A stretch of DNA of 64,000 bases from assembly GCA_029339195.1 (NCBI GenBank), contig JAPTJF010000114.1, positions 1 to 64,000 on the forward strand. The letters run 5' to 3'. A program made the position numbers and the translations under genes. The notes below the pieces were generated by a model. It worked only from the letters and a program-made list of their open reading frames with translations. It was not told the DNA's origin and ran no database searches. Source of the DNA: Micractinium sp. NFX-FRZ (Eukaryota; Chlorophyta; Trebouxiophyceae; Chlorellales; Chlorellaceae). Of this stretch, positions 35,201-46,400 are shown in pieces (the stretch's first letter is position 1; each line of letters starts with the position of its first letter).

Positions 35201-37307
35201 GCAGGCGACCTGCGTCAGCACATTGCAGGACTCAACCTGAGCTTGCTAGCTGCTGACCTGGCGCCCTGTGTGCGTCTCCTCGGGCACACAGTACCAGCGG
35301 AACGTGCACTCCACCTCCCCCTCCGCCGTCTGCACTTAGTGAATCAGAACAAGCCGGCTAAGGTGAGAGAGGCAGGGAACCGACCTGAGAAGGCGAAGGA
35401 CGTGACAGCCACCCTGTTGCAGCAGACTGCGCTGCCCAACAGAGCAGGAGCACATCATGCCTAGGCACCGCTTCCGAGGCACGTGGCATGCACATGTGCA
35501 GGAGTGCAGGCATTCACAAGCATGCATCCCCACCCCAAGCGCACGCGCTTGCTTGCCTGCCACATGGCCTCGATGCGCGCCAGCGCCAGCCCCTGTCGCT
35601 GCAGGAAGCGCTCGCGTGCGGTGGCAGGCAGCCGCACGGCTGAGGCCTCGCCGGATGCGCAGGAGGGGCACACCCACTCGCCCTGCAGGTGGGAGGTGCA
35701 TGCGGGCGGGCGGCCGGCAGCAGGGTGGGCAGCAGAAGGAAGGCATCCACAAGCGCACGATTCGGCCGCCTCCTCTGCTCGTTCAGACATGCACATAGCT
35801 CATCATATGATGGGCACATAGGTACATGGTTGCTGGTGCACAGCACTGCCGCCACCTCTTACACCCACCCATCATCCACCGATTCCTCGGCCCCATTCGC
35901 CCAACAGTTCTGGCACTCCCGCCAGAGAGGGGACATGTGGCAGCCCATGTCTTCCGCCGTGTGTACGGGTGCGCATCTGGTCTTCACAGGCACCTCTTGC
36001 CCCCTCAAACAACACATTCGCACCTCCGGCACCTCCGCCAGCGGTGGCGTGAGGCAGTCCAGGTGGCAGCCGGCCAGGCAGCGGTCGCACTCCAGCATCA
36101 CTTGCTTCTGCTTCTCGCAGCCGCCACACACAATGCAGGGGCAGTCCTCCTCCTCAGCGTCGCTGCAAGGCAGGGGTCAAATACAGAGTCTCCTTGTGAT
36201 TGCGCTCCTCATTGCAAGTAAGAGGCGGGTGCAGGTCTTATACTCAATGCAATAAGTATAAGGCAGGAGCCGTCCTCCTCCTCAGCACCAAAGCAAATGC
36301 GGCGCATGTGTATGACAGGCATCCGTCAGTTTTCAGGCCGACAGAGGGAACAGACCAAGAGATCAGACCGTACAGCGGTGGAGGCCAGTGTGGCGGAGAG
36401 AGGTAACCATCAGTGCATAAGCTTGCGCTTCCCAGGATGCCTTACCACAACTCCGCCCGCCCCCCCTGCACCCCAAAGGGGTGTGCGCTGCCCCGAGCCC
36501 ACAGTAAACGCTGCAGCAGGCCACGCCAACCCACATCACGCTCTGAATCTGCTGCCGCCGCTGCGCAGCCCCTTTGCACACAGTTGCAGCCCATTGGCCC
36601 CTCACCTCAGGCCATCCAGCGCTGCTGTGTCCAGCACAACGTACACAGTGTCTCCCACCCTGAATGTGTCGCCATCCACCGTAGTCTCTGACAGGTGCTT
36701 CCGGCTGCGAGCTGCAGGCGCTGCCGCCTCGGCCTTGCGGCCGGCCGCAGCCTGCGCGCCGCCGGCCTGCTTCGCCTGCTTGCCTGCCTGCTTGGCCTGC
36801 TTGGTCGCCGGCTTGCTGGCGGGCTTGCCACCGTGCTGCTGCTGGGATGCCTCCTGTACTGCCTGCTGCTGTGCCCTTGTGGTGCGCTTTGACGGCTCCT
36901 GGGCGGCCGTTGCTGCGCGCGTCTTGCCGCCGGTGGCGGGAGTGCTGATGGCGTTGATGCCAAGGCGTTTCAGCTCATTGTTGGGCTTCTGATCCGAGCG
37001 TGCACCAGGGCCTCTCTGCAGGGCAAGTAATGGAAAGGAAGTGTGGCAGTGGCAATGTGGCAGGCAGCGTGAGAGGGATGTAAGCAGGCTGCGCACCATG
37101 CGAGGCGGTCGAGAAGGCGGCGGCACCAACAAGTGATCTGTGTGCCCTCACCGCTCTGTTCTGCTTGGCTCCCATGTCCAGCAGGCTGCGTTGCCCGCGC
37201 TGGGCAGGGCCTGTGCTTGTGGCTGCCGCCTCCTCCTCGCCGTGTTTCCGCTTGGAGGGAGACAGGTTCTTGGTGCCCTGCAGGCCCCTCATTTGATTGC
37301 CAACCAT
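29053..37307 (-). CDS. ORC1: origin recognition complex subunit 1 (PHD, BAH, AAA+)
   Basis: ATPase subunit of the replication-origin complex. Twenty exons: 37307-37152, 37015-36606, 36162-36024, 35682-35557, 35329-35258, 35055-34870, 34704-34612, 34210-33980, 33640-33538, 33236-33146, 32892-32802, 32582-32433, 32094-31982, 31698-31622, 31345-31246, 30845-30701, 30425-30304, 30030-29882, 29542-29473, 29137-29053. Phases agree; 902 residues. As in plants, a PHD finger (CIVCGGC... to WVCPSC, about 195-245) is nested in the BAH domain, which resumes with [15 protein letters not shown] and VFVCEYQYD. The AAA+ part has Walker A GIPGTGKT (about 515-522), Walker B VVLVDEMD, sensor 1 [12 protein letters not shown] and [12 protein letters not shown]. 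The C-terminus ends with a winged-helix-like [12 protein letters not shown] segment. Intron 4 is GC-AG. The N-terminal start is inferred. Confidence 0.95.
29217..29254 (-). repeat. decoy copy of the ORC1 last exon start
   Basis: On the minus strand this repeats, with changes, the genuine [10 protein letters not shown] coding stretch (29127-29100) as gctgtcctggctggagcccg. It lies in the last intron, directly beside a GGCA tetranucleotide run. Confidence 0.8.
29259..29298. repeat. (GGCA)n tetranucleotide repeat
   Basis: About ten near-perfect tandem ggca units in the last ORC1 intron. Confidence 0.95.
32328..32380 (-). repeat. decoy copy of an ORC1 exon end
   Basis: The stretch starting cctgcgtcttgcataccgca resembles the real exon 12 end (from 32433), including the text for a donor-bearing acg-cag end and DEMDLL-like codons. 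It lies in intron 12 about 100 bases from the original. Confidence 0.75.
35330..35556 (-). other. GC-AG intron in ORC1
   Basis: The donor is cag|gcaagc. Splicing here gives [19 protein letters not shown], which has the same spacing as the plant ORC1 BAH domain. The nearest GT donor, also in frame, would insert four residues (ASKR). Confidence 0.75.
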
Positions 37308-37696
37308 CGAGAATCGCTGCCTGATAGTGGAATACAACCCGGTGAATAGGGGCGCCGCGGGAGGGGCCGCGGCGGCAGGCCCAACGTTTAAAAGCTGGCA
37401 GGAGCTGCTAGCGCTGCCCCCACTGTCGGTTCTGATCAGGCGATCGACTGGCAGAAGTGGGTCCCGCCCAATGGTGGCTACCAAAGCCCAGAAGCTTATT
37501 TTGGCAGACGTGCTGCGCCTGCGCTGTTCAGCTGTCAGCTGGCGTGGCCCACTGTGGCAAGGCCTTTGCGGGTACTTTGAGCTCTGCAATATCAAAGACT
37601 ATCGCAACGCAGAGAGAGGCACAAGCAAAGCTTGTTGCGCTGGCCACATCGCAGGCGCTCTCACACCAGGGCTTTGGACGCTGGCTGAGCACTGTG
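37308..37696. promoter_or_regulatory. bidirectional promoter between ORC1 and the LFR-like gene
   Basis: The inferred start codons of two divergent genes (37307 leftward and 37697 rightward) are about 390 bases apart, so both promoters must lie here or overlap the leaders. A minus-strand frame continues upstream of the chosen ORC1 start; no conservation supports extending the protein. No core promoter motif is obvious. Confidence 0.45.
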
Positions 37697-38147
37697 ATGT
37701 CCCTGCAAGCCGCGATGGGGCCGGCTTCGCAAGGTGCGTGCACACAGCCGACCTGCTTCGCTGAGGAGATACGGAACCTATGTCGCTTTGTGTGGACTAT
37801 CTGGCTATTGTTCAAGAGCTCCACCGCGCGGCAGGCGCAAGCGAGGCCCAGGCCCGCACACTGCCGCCGTCGGCAGCAGCCGCTGCCTGAACTGGACCGC
37901 CGCTGGCGCTGCATCACCCTGTCCACACCGCCCTTTGTTGTCTGTCGTGCAGGCTTGTTTGCGGATTCAGGGGGCTTGTGGCCACAGGTGAGGACCCACA
38001 CCGCAAGCCTGCGGCATTACGCCATGCCTGCACAGAAGGCGACACATTGGCTCGGCAGCCACCCAAGTGGTGGGGTGGCTATTACAGAGCCCCGTCTCGA
38101 GCTTCCCTGCTGCGTGTGCCCCCTGCCTTGCAGGCAAACCTGGCAGC

Positions 38148-38187
<40 letters not shown>

Positions 38188-40933
38188 ATAGCCTCAGACA
38201 CTTGGTGTGTGCACGGCTGGCTTCCCTGCTTGCCACTCTGTGCTGCCGCTCGCCTGCCCTGCACCCTGCATCCAGCGCACGCCCAGCCAGCTGCACACCC
38301 CGCGGATTTTTCCCTGCCCATCTTCTCATGAGGGCCAGGGCAGAAGACCGCGGCAGAACAATGCACAGCCTGTCACAGGCCCCGCCTGCCGCCGCCTGTG
38401 CTGGGCAGCCAGGGTTCCAAACACAGGGCACACCCATTCCCCTCCTCCCCTCCTGCACCATGCCGTTGCACTGCTCAACTGCCGGCCAAGGCCGCACGCA
38501 TTGGTTTGCTCTAAAACCTGTCGAAATCAGTGCTTGTGTCCTTTCCGTAGCCTGTGACGTGATGCCTGGCTCCCCTTGCTGCCAAAGAGCGCTCGCCTGA
38601 GCTCCCCCTGACACCGCACCCGCCGCTGCTTGCCGCTGTGCCTTGCTTGTCATGCAGGATGCGGCCGCTGCAGGGCAGCCAGCAGCAGCCACAGCGCGGC
38701 GCCATGCAGTGCTCTGACGACAGCACTGGCGGTCCAGGGCTGTCTCTGGGGGATCCCCTTGCGGCTGCTACGCTGCTCATCCGCCCTGGCGGCGGACGGA
38801 CCTCCACTGTGCTGGCTGCGCAGGGGCAGCCCGCGGGGGCGGCCCCTGCAGATGCCGCCGCCATGCTTCAAGCGCAGCGCCGCGCATTGATGCAGCTTAA
38901 GCAGCAGGTGGCTGCAGCTGCAGCACAGCAGCAGCTGCTGCTGCAGGCACAGCAGCAAGCGCCAATGGGCGGCCAGGACAATGCGCAGCAAGCAGGGCCG
39001 CCAGCGCAGCGGGCACAGCAGCAGCAGCAGCAGCAGCAGGGGCAGCAGCAGGGCCAGCATTCTGCCCAGCAGCAGCAGCAGCAGCAGCAGCGAGAGGGAA
39101 TGATGGGGCCAGTACTCGAGGTTGATTCCGACTTGCTCGAGAAAGAAGTGAGATGCTGCTGCCGCTGCTGCAATGGTTGCATCTCACCTGCACTGCTGCT
39201 GCTGCTGCGACTGCCGCTGCCGCGGCTGCACGGCTGCCAGCTTGCCGCTGCAAATTGCAAGCAGCTGGGTAACAGTCCCTCGAGAGCACTGCGGCCCCCC
39301 AGCAACCAGAGGGTTGCATTTCTCGGCCACCCTGCCTGGTGCGCCAGATGGCCGAAACACAAGCCGCACGCATGCCCCCCAAGTTGCTGCCTCACCTCTC
39401 ACCACACTATGTGGGAGCTCTCCCATGCGAACTTTGGCGCTGCTTACATGGTACCCCCCGGCTGCGTGCTCGCAGGGCGAGCGTGTCGTGTCGGCACTGA
39501 GCGGCGGGCGGGCGGAGCGGGCGTGGGCGCTGAACGCGCTGTGCCTGCTGAGCCACCAGCAGGAGCTGCGGCTGGGTGCCACCCCAGGCCTGCTGGCCGC
39601 CATCCTGCCGGTGCGTGGGGTGTCTTGATTCATTAGCACGCGCTGTGCCTGCTGAGCCAATGCCAGGAGCTGCGGCTGGGTGCCATCCTGCCGGTGCGTG
39701 TGATTTCGCAGGGGGCTGCTTCCCGCAGGCGAGCTTGACCCCGACAGCTCCCAGGCTTGACCACAACGCCTTGTGCGCTGCACAACCGGCCAGCCTTGAC
39801 TCGCATGGGTAGCACACCCTGAGCACCATCACTGGTTGGCTCCCATGCAGTGGACAACCCCGGCCATCAACTGCCCACCTGCTCCGCCTTGCGTGCACCC
39901 ACACAGCACCCTTTTGCTCCCCCCAGGTCATGCAAGAGGGCCTGGCTGCTGCGGTTGGCCTGAGCAACGACGACGGCAGTGCAGAAGGAGGGAGTGTCGC
40001 AGACATGGACGAGCTGCGGCAGCGGCAGGGCCTGCCGCCGCTGCCAGGCTGGCAGCGGCGGCGTGCGGAGCGCGCCTGCCTGGGCCTCTTCCCCGACCAC
40101 CAGCGGCTGGAGGAGCGGCTGCAAGAGGCGGCGGCAGCGGCAGTTGTGCTCAGGAATGTGGCAGAGGTGCAGCAGAATGCAGCGCTGCTACTTGACCCTC
40201 CGGTTATGAGGTGCTGGACTTGGGCGTTGGATGCCGCCCGAGAGCTGGTTCAGCAGCAGGTGGGCAGCAGCGGTACTGGCAGCGGCGGCAGCGCTGGCGG
40301 CGGCGGCGGCAGCGGCGCGATCGTGGTGGCCAGTGGTGGCACTGCTGCCGACGTCTGCACCACCCTCTTACAGGTGGGGCCATGTGCCGAGCGTGAAGGT
40401 GTGTGTGATTCGCAGTGTGGGAACTTGGCGTGCGCCAAACATCGGTGCAGGGACAGGGGCAGGGGCGGGGCTGTGCAAGAGTGTTGCACCCAAGCCGCCG
40501 GTGCAAACATCTCCCCAGCATTGCACAAGGCCGACGGTGTTGACATCTCGGCTGTTTCCCTCTTCCCTCTCCATGCTTTGTCCAGATGGCCACCGTGCTC
40601 TCCAGCCGCATGCTGCTCCCCGCGTTCTTCGAGTGCGGCATGCTGCTGCTGCGCTCCCTCCTCATCCTGCTGCGCCCCTCCTGGCAGTACTCTGCCGCTG
40701 CGGCGGGCGGCGCCGTCCTCCCGCCCCCGCTGGTGTCTCTGGCCACCCAGGCAGTGACCGCGGTTGCCACGGCGTACCAGCCCAACACCGACATTTTGCT
40801 GTCCATGACGGGAGCGCCAGGTGGCAGCCAGCCTGGCGCCACCCTTATGCAGGTCATTGCTGACCTGCTGGTCTGCCCTTTCGAGGTGTTCAGGTGAGCT
40901 AGCTGCCCCATCCTAAGTGGCTCAAGTGAGATG

Positions 40934-40966
<33 letters not shown>

Positions 40967-42695
40967 TCAGTGCTGTGTATATGTGCTTTCATGTGACAGC
41001 AACAGCCACAGAGGCACAGGCAGGGACAGGGGAAGTGCAAAGTCATTTTAACAGTGCTGGTCTGCCCCTTTGGAGTGTTCAGGTGCGGCGGGATGCTGCA
41101 CAGGCAGCGTCAGACAAGGCCAGTTGGCAGGTTGACCTCGCCCCCAGCTCGTTGCTTGTGACACCAACATCCCGCCATTGCACAAGCACGAACCCAAACG
41201 GGGGATGCGCCTGAAGCATGCAGCTTGGCTCACCTTCTATCCCGTCCCCCACCTGCTGCCTGCTGGCCGCCCGCCTGCCTTGCAGGCAGCATGCACAGCA
41301 GGAGGTGGATGAGGAGTCGCCAGGCTGGCGGCTGCTGCTTCCCACCGATGCCGAGCTGCTGACGGATGCCAAACGCTCCAGCCGCGCTGCCAGCAAGTCG
41401 GGTGGCGCCACGGATGCCGCTTCCGCAGCTGCCGTGGCTCAGGACAGGTCAACCGCTGAGCTGTGCACGCTAGATATGATGGCGGTGCTCTCTCAGCTGC
41501 GCTACCTGTCAGCCATGCTGCATCTGCTGTGGCGCCTGCTGACGGCGGCAGGGCCAGCGGGGTCGCACGCGCGGTCGGCAGTGGCGGGCTGCCCCCGCCT
41601 GCTGTCCACGCTGTGTGAGATTGCTGTGCACAGGTGCGTGGTGGGCGACGGGGAACAGGTGGGGCGGGCGGGCGCACCGGTCGTCTGTGTCCAACCAACC
41701 TACCGGGTCGGAGGGTGGGGGACATCTGAGGTGTGTGTGACCATGCAACATGGCTGCATGCGTCACGGCATTCCTTTTCCTTGACTTTCCCACATTATGG
41801 CTGCCGCACCGTGCCCCATCCCACCCTGCCCTGGCTCGGCAGGTGGCCGCAGCACCCGGTGCGCTGGCACGCCGACGGCCACACGCTGCGCCACCCCGAC
41901 GCATACCCAGCCTACCTGCGCTTCCTCTCTCACGACATGATGCCGGCCATGCGGGAGCGGCAGGAGCTGCTGCAGCCGCTGCGGGCGGACGCGGCAGCGC
42001 TGCTGGCGCTGCTGGCCGCAGATCCTGCGGTGAGTGAGCGGCGTTTGTGGGTGGGTATGTGGGTTGTGGCCTCATACTGTTGCTGGCGCTGCTGGCCTCA
42101 GATCCTGCGGTGAGTGAGCAGTTTGTGTGTTCTGCAATGTGTGCGTTGTTGCACCGCTGCTGGTGCAGCAGGCCACAAGCTTGGGTTTGAGTCCGGCACA
42201 TGTTGCTCAAGCTTGAAGCTCTTAAGCACGCAGTGCTTGCAAACCTTGATTGTTGGACGCATGCAAATGGTTTTGGAACCGCATGGTTGTGACAGCACCA
42301 GGGCAGGGGGTTATGTAAGCTCTTTGCCGCCGAGGCGTGCTGTCGATGCGTCGTCGTCGGTTGCACGCTTGGCGCTTGGCCGCGCGCAGCTAGAATACGG
42401 AACACATGCTCGCCGTCAGCTCACCAACCCACCCGTTTGAACCCCCCTTTTCCCTCCTTTGCAGACGCGCAAGAGCGTGGCATGGTGTGAGGGCCAGCTG
42501 GTGACATCTGTCATGCTTGGCGTGGTGCCTCCCACAGAGCCCGGCATCTCAGCCCTGCTGTCGCGCTTTGCGGCACAGAGCGGCAGCAGCGACGGCCGCG
42601 GCAAGGAGGGCAGCGCGGCTGCAGCGTCAGGGGCTACGGGCGGCATGCCAGGGGCTGATGCAGGCCTTCCGCCTGGCTTCCCCCCCCCGCTGTGA
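37697..42695 (+). CDS. probable SWI/SNF ARM-repeat subunit (LFR/ARID2-like)
   Basis: Ten exons: 37697-37733, 37953-37987, 38134-38204, 38658-39147, 39476-39610, 39927-40373, 40586-40893, 41286-41633, 41843-42029, 42465-42695. Phases agree; 762 residues. The N-terminus (MSLQAAMGPASQ) and the next two short exons are inferred from phase and splice sites. There are polyglutamine runs from (CAG)n at 38148-38187 and again in exon 4. Exon 5 carries the best family signal, SALSGGRAERAWALNALCLLSHQ and LGATPGLLAAILP. This is close to the pattern in the first helical repeats of plant LFR and animal ARID2/RSC9 chromatin-remodelling subunits. Later exons are long amphipathic helices (LRYLSAMLHLLWRLL, RLLSTLCEIAVHR) consistent with ARM repeats. 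Echoes of exon ends occur in introns at 39637-39702, 41063-41092 and 42081-42118. Confidence 0.5.
38148..38187 (+). repeat. (CAG)n trinucleotide repeat, polyglutamine
   Basis: Thirteen CAG units within the inferred third exon of the LFR-like gene, read as glutamine in the model. Further CAG-rich runs lie at 38890-39095 in the next exon. Confidence 0.9.
40935..40964. repeat. (TG)n microsatellite
   Basis: Fifteen perfect TG units in an intron of the LFR-like gene. A shorter TG run is at 7217-7232 in OOP. Confidence 0.95.
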
Positions 42696-43486
42696 CTCTG
42701 AGCCAAGCAGTGTGCAGACAATCTTTCGACTGCGATTACATCAGCAGTTAAGAAAATAAAGTGCGCCTGCACTTGCAAACTCCAGAGCTTAGGCGGGTGG
42801 CTGTGGTAAGGTTGCAATTCAAAGCAGCAGGGCAGGCTGCGGTGAAAATGGGTGGCCGGGTGCAACGCCCATAATCTGCGAAGGACTGGTTTCCCGGGCA
42901 ATCATTCAAAGGAGATGCAAAGAGTGCGAAACGATGACAACTGATTGAAAAAAGGGGAGGAGGGACGGACACAGGCGCCCACACAGGTGTGCTTGAGTGC
43001 GACTGAGGCGAGGCAACATCTGGGCAAGCCGATCATTTATTATAAAGGACTTTTGCATGACACAAGACACGTGAAGACTGCCGCGTGGGCACCAGCTGCA
43101 CGACCATGCGAGCTGTGGCACCAAAACCAAAAACTTGTGTAGCTGCTCATTGCTGTATCGATGCATGTGGTGCGGATGTGCTGTGTGCACGAGTGTGTGA
43201 AAGGAAGGATGGTTGCTTGGGGGCGAGCCGAGCATGCAAAACACAAACAGAGGGCCAGGGACGTGCTTGCGCTGAAAAGAGCACGCCATGTAGCGATCAC
43301 GTGCTGTTACTGGGTGCTGTCCATGTGTTTGAGCCCGCCAGGGTGTTGTGTTAGAGCATCAGCCAGATGCGGCAGCGCAAGACATGGCGGCTGGGAGAGC
43401 AGTGCCTGCAGCATGGCAGAGTCTGACTGGGCTGCGGCGCAAGAGCACAGCGGACGCAGCAGGGCTGCGCCTGGGTCGGGAAAGGC
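42696..43486. other. convergent 3' regions of the LFR-like and SBP genes
   Basis: No gene is recognised. An AATAAA lies at 42755-42760, about 60 bases past the LFR-like stop. The rest is presumably the overlapping or adjacent 3' UTRs. Confidence 0.4.
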
Positions 43487-46400
43487 TCATTCAGTTGTGC
43501 GAGTGCGCAGCGCCCGCAGCAGGGCGGCGCCTGCGGCAGAGGCAGCACTGAGCACGTCCGCCAGTGGGCGAGGGTCGCGGGATGCGCTGTTCATCCCGCT
43601 CTCAACCTCGGACAGAATGGTGCTGCACCAAGGAGGGAGAAGAGGCGGCAGGGGCAGGGGCGGTGAGTGCAGGGGCAGGTGGGGTGAGAAGCGGCTCAGA
43701 TGCTGTTTGAACAACAGATAGAGGGGCGGGGCGTCTCGGCCAAAACTCGTAAACGAATTTGAATCCTAAACCACAGGAACATGCACAGGTGGCAGGGCGA
43801 CAATAAGTGGAGCCACGCCAAAATGCGCCCACACACAGGGCGTGCACGCACATACAGCGCCACATGCTCACACTCACTCCAACCCATGCCCACGGCCAAC
43901 CAAGCAACCAAACTAACCACCAACCGGCACACAGCAACAGGCACAGCGCATCCAAGTCACACACCATGCCGGTGGACAGTCAACCACCCAGTTAGAACCG
44001 CCAGGCAGCAAGAGCCACAGCCCACTCACGTCATGTGCAGGTCCCCCAAGTGCTGCTTGATTGCCTGGCGCCCCCGCCGGCGCTGGGTGGTGAGGGAGGA
44101 CGAGTCGTCCTCGGGGCCTCCCTTGCTCTTGGTGCTCGCTGCGGGCGGGGAGGCAGGGAGAATGACACATCAGTGTGGGGAGAGGAACAGGGGCAGGGAC
44201 AGCGCGCGCACAGGGGCACACTAGGCGGCAGTTGCGCCCTGCGTCAACCGGTGAAAGAACACAGGGAAGCGGTGTACCCTGTGGCACACAGCGCCCTGCC
44301 CCTTGAGCATCCTCCCCTCCTCACGCCTCCCCCTCACGCCTCCTCACACCTCCCTGCGTGCCTTTTCCGCCTGCGTGTGCCTGTGCATCGGAACGGAGTG
44401 CTGTACAGTACTGTATGGGTTTCGCCATACAACAGTACCGCACTGTGCGTGTGCATGGCGCGCACCCACCTTCGTGCAGCTGCGGCGCCCGGGAGGAGCT
44501 GCTGATTGCCGACAGCTCATCATCCGTCAGCGCCTCCGCCTTGCTAGAGGTGGAGGCCTTGAAGGCGCCCGCCCCCGCCAGCTCAGCAATGGAGGTGCTG
44601 CAGGCGGAAGATGAGGAGGCAGCGGGCTCTGCCGCCGCAATCTCAGCAGCCACAGCAGCCGCGGCAGCCGTGGCAACCGCCTCGGCCAGGCCCTCGGGTG
44701 TGGTGCCGTCGTCTGCCTGGACAAGCCCCCACAGCTTGGTGGTTGCGGGGGTCATGGCTGCATGGGGGGGAGTAAAGGGAGGGTAGGAGGAGGAGGGTGT
44801 GGGTTGTAAGAAGCTGGCACGAGCGTGCTCAGCGGCTGCCAAATGGCGTGCAGCAATGCCTACTGCACTGCATCAGCAGGGGAACAAACCAAGTGAGAAA
44901 GTTCCGCCCCGCCCCGCTACTGCCCCACAAGCTCACCTGTTAGGGCAGCGCGCATGCTGCCAGCGTTGGGCAGCAGCGCGGCGACGTGCAGGGGGGTGAC
45001 ACCGCTGCCGCCGCCGCGCGCGTCCACCTCCCAGCGGTAGCCGATGCTGGCGGCCCACGACGCCAGCTGCTGAACCAGCGCAACGTTGCCTGTGCCCACT
45101 GCCACGTGCAGCACAGTCATGTTGGATGGGCAGCAGGCATTCATGCCAGCCACCGCAGCGTCGCCCGACAGGCCATCCGCGGTCACGGCGGGCAGCAGCA
45201 TCTGCAGAGTGGGCGGGGCGAGGCGGGGCGGGCGGCTGGCGGTCAACGGGTGGAAACCAGGGCAGGCAGGGCAGGGCGCAGGACGCATGTGCAGATGCAA
45301 GAGGCATGAGCACGCGGTTGAGCGGGAGGCTGGGGTATACCAGTGCGCTGAGCAGGCAATGGTTGAACCCACAGACAAGGCAAAGTACGGGGGCACGTGA
45401 AGAGGACAGGAAGCAGAGAGCAAAGCAGCAGAGCGTGAAGCAAGAACGGGCAATCAGGGCTGGCACGTGCCTGGGTGGTGGCAATCCATCCGCGGGCCAG
45501 TGCTGCCGCCACCAGCCGGCGCGCCTTGCCGGCAATGGAGGACAGCAGAGCGGGAGTGTAGTGCGGGCAGGGGTAGCCCTCTGCCTGCAGCGCGTGGCGT
45601 TGCAGGTACTGCGGGAGACAAGGAAGGAGCAGGAGTGGGAGAGGATGGAGTGAAGGTTAACCCAGCTGGAGAGCACAAGGCAGAGGTGCATAGTTGACAG
45701 AGCACGCCCGCCTGCCTCTGTGACGCAAGCATGTGTGCAAAGGCGTTGACAGCACAACTGAACTGGAGTTCCTCGTTCTTGTGTTGCAAGAACCCAATGC
45801 CCGGTGGTGAACCGGCTCGCCACACACCCATGTACCCCCAGCCTACACATATGATCTCGCTGATAACACTACTGGCCAGAGAACACATGCGCATTCAGCA
45901 CAACCATGCCATCGTCACACGTCTGCGTCCGTCCAGACTCTCGCCCGCCCCGCCCACCCTGCTGCTCGCTGCTGGTTGAGAGCAGATGAGGCACCTACCT
46001 GCACAACCAGGCCCAGGTCCCGCATCATATCATCCAGGTTCTCAATTCCGGAGATGCAGCGCTCCAGCTGGCGCACTTCTGCGACGGCCGCCATGCTGGG
46101 CAGCGCCAGCAGGGCGCGGGGCTGGGAGAGGAAGGTGCCATGCTGGACCTCCACGTCAGCGTAGCCGGGCAGCAGGCCCAGCACACGGACCTTGGCGTAC
46201 TCCCCGCTCTGAACCTCCCCACAGGCGTGCATCTCAACTGCAGAAGCAAGGGAGAGTGGAGCAGCGAGCTCGGTGTTGTAAGCACACGCCATGGTTGGCA
46301 CGCCCCGCCCCCGTCAAGGTGCGCCTCCCCGCAGGCGTAGGGGGAAGAGGGAAATGGGAGCCAAAAGGAGCAGTGTGGTGGCATGGGCAGAGACCAGGTG

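Noticed and set aside
35540..35556. GT donor (gtgcgc) four codons downstream in ORC1 intron 4
   Set aside because: In frame but adds ASKR and breaks the spacing seen in plant ORC1 BAH domains.
40201..40260. Possible frameshift or hidden intron in the LFR-like gene near gttatgaggtgctgg
   Set aside because: The modelled frame stays open and helical through 40373. The alternative frame soon becomes low-complexity.
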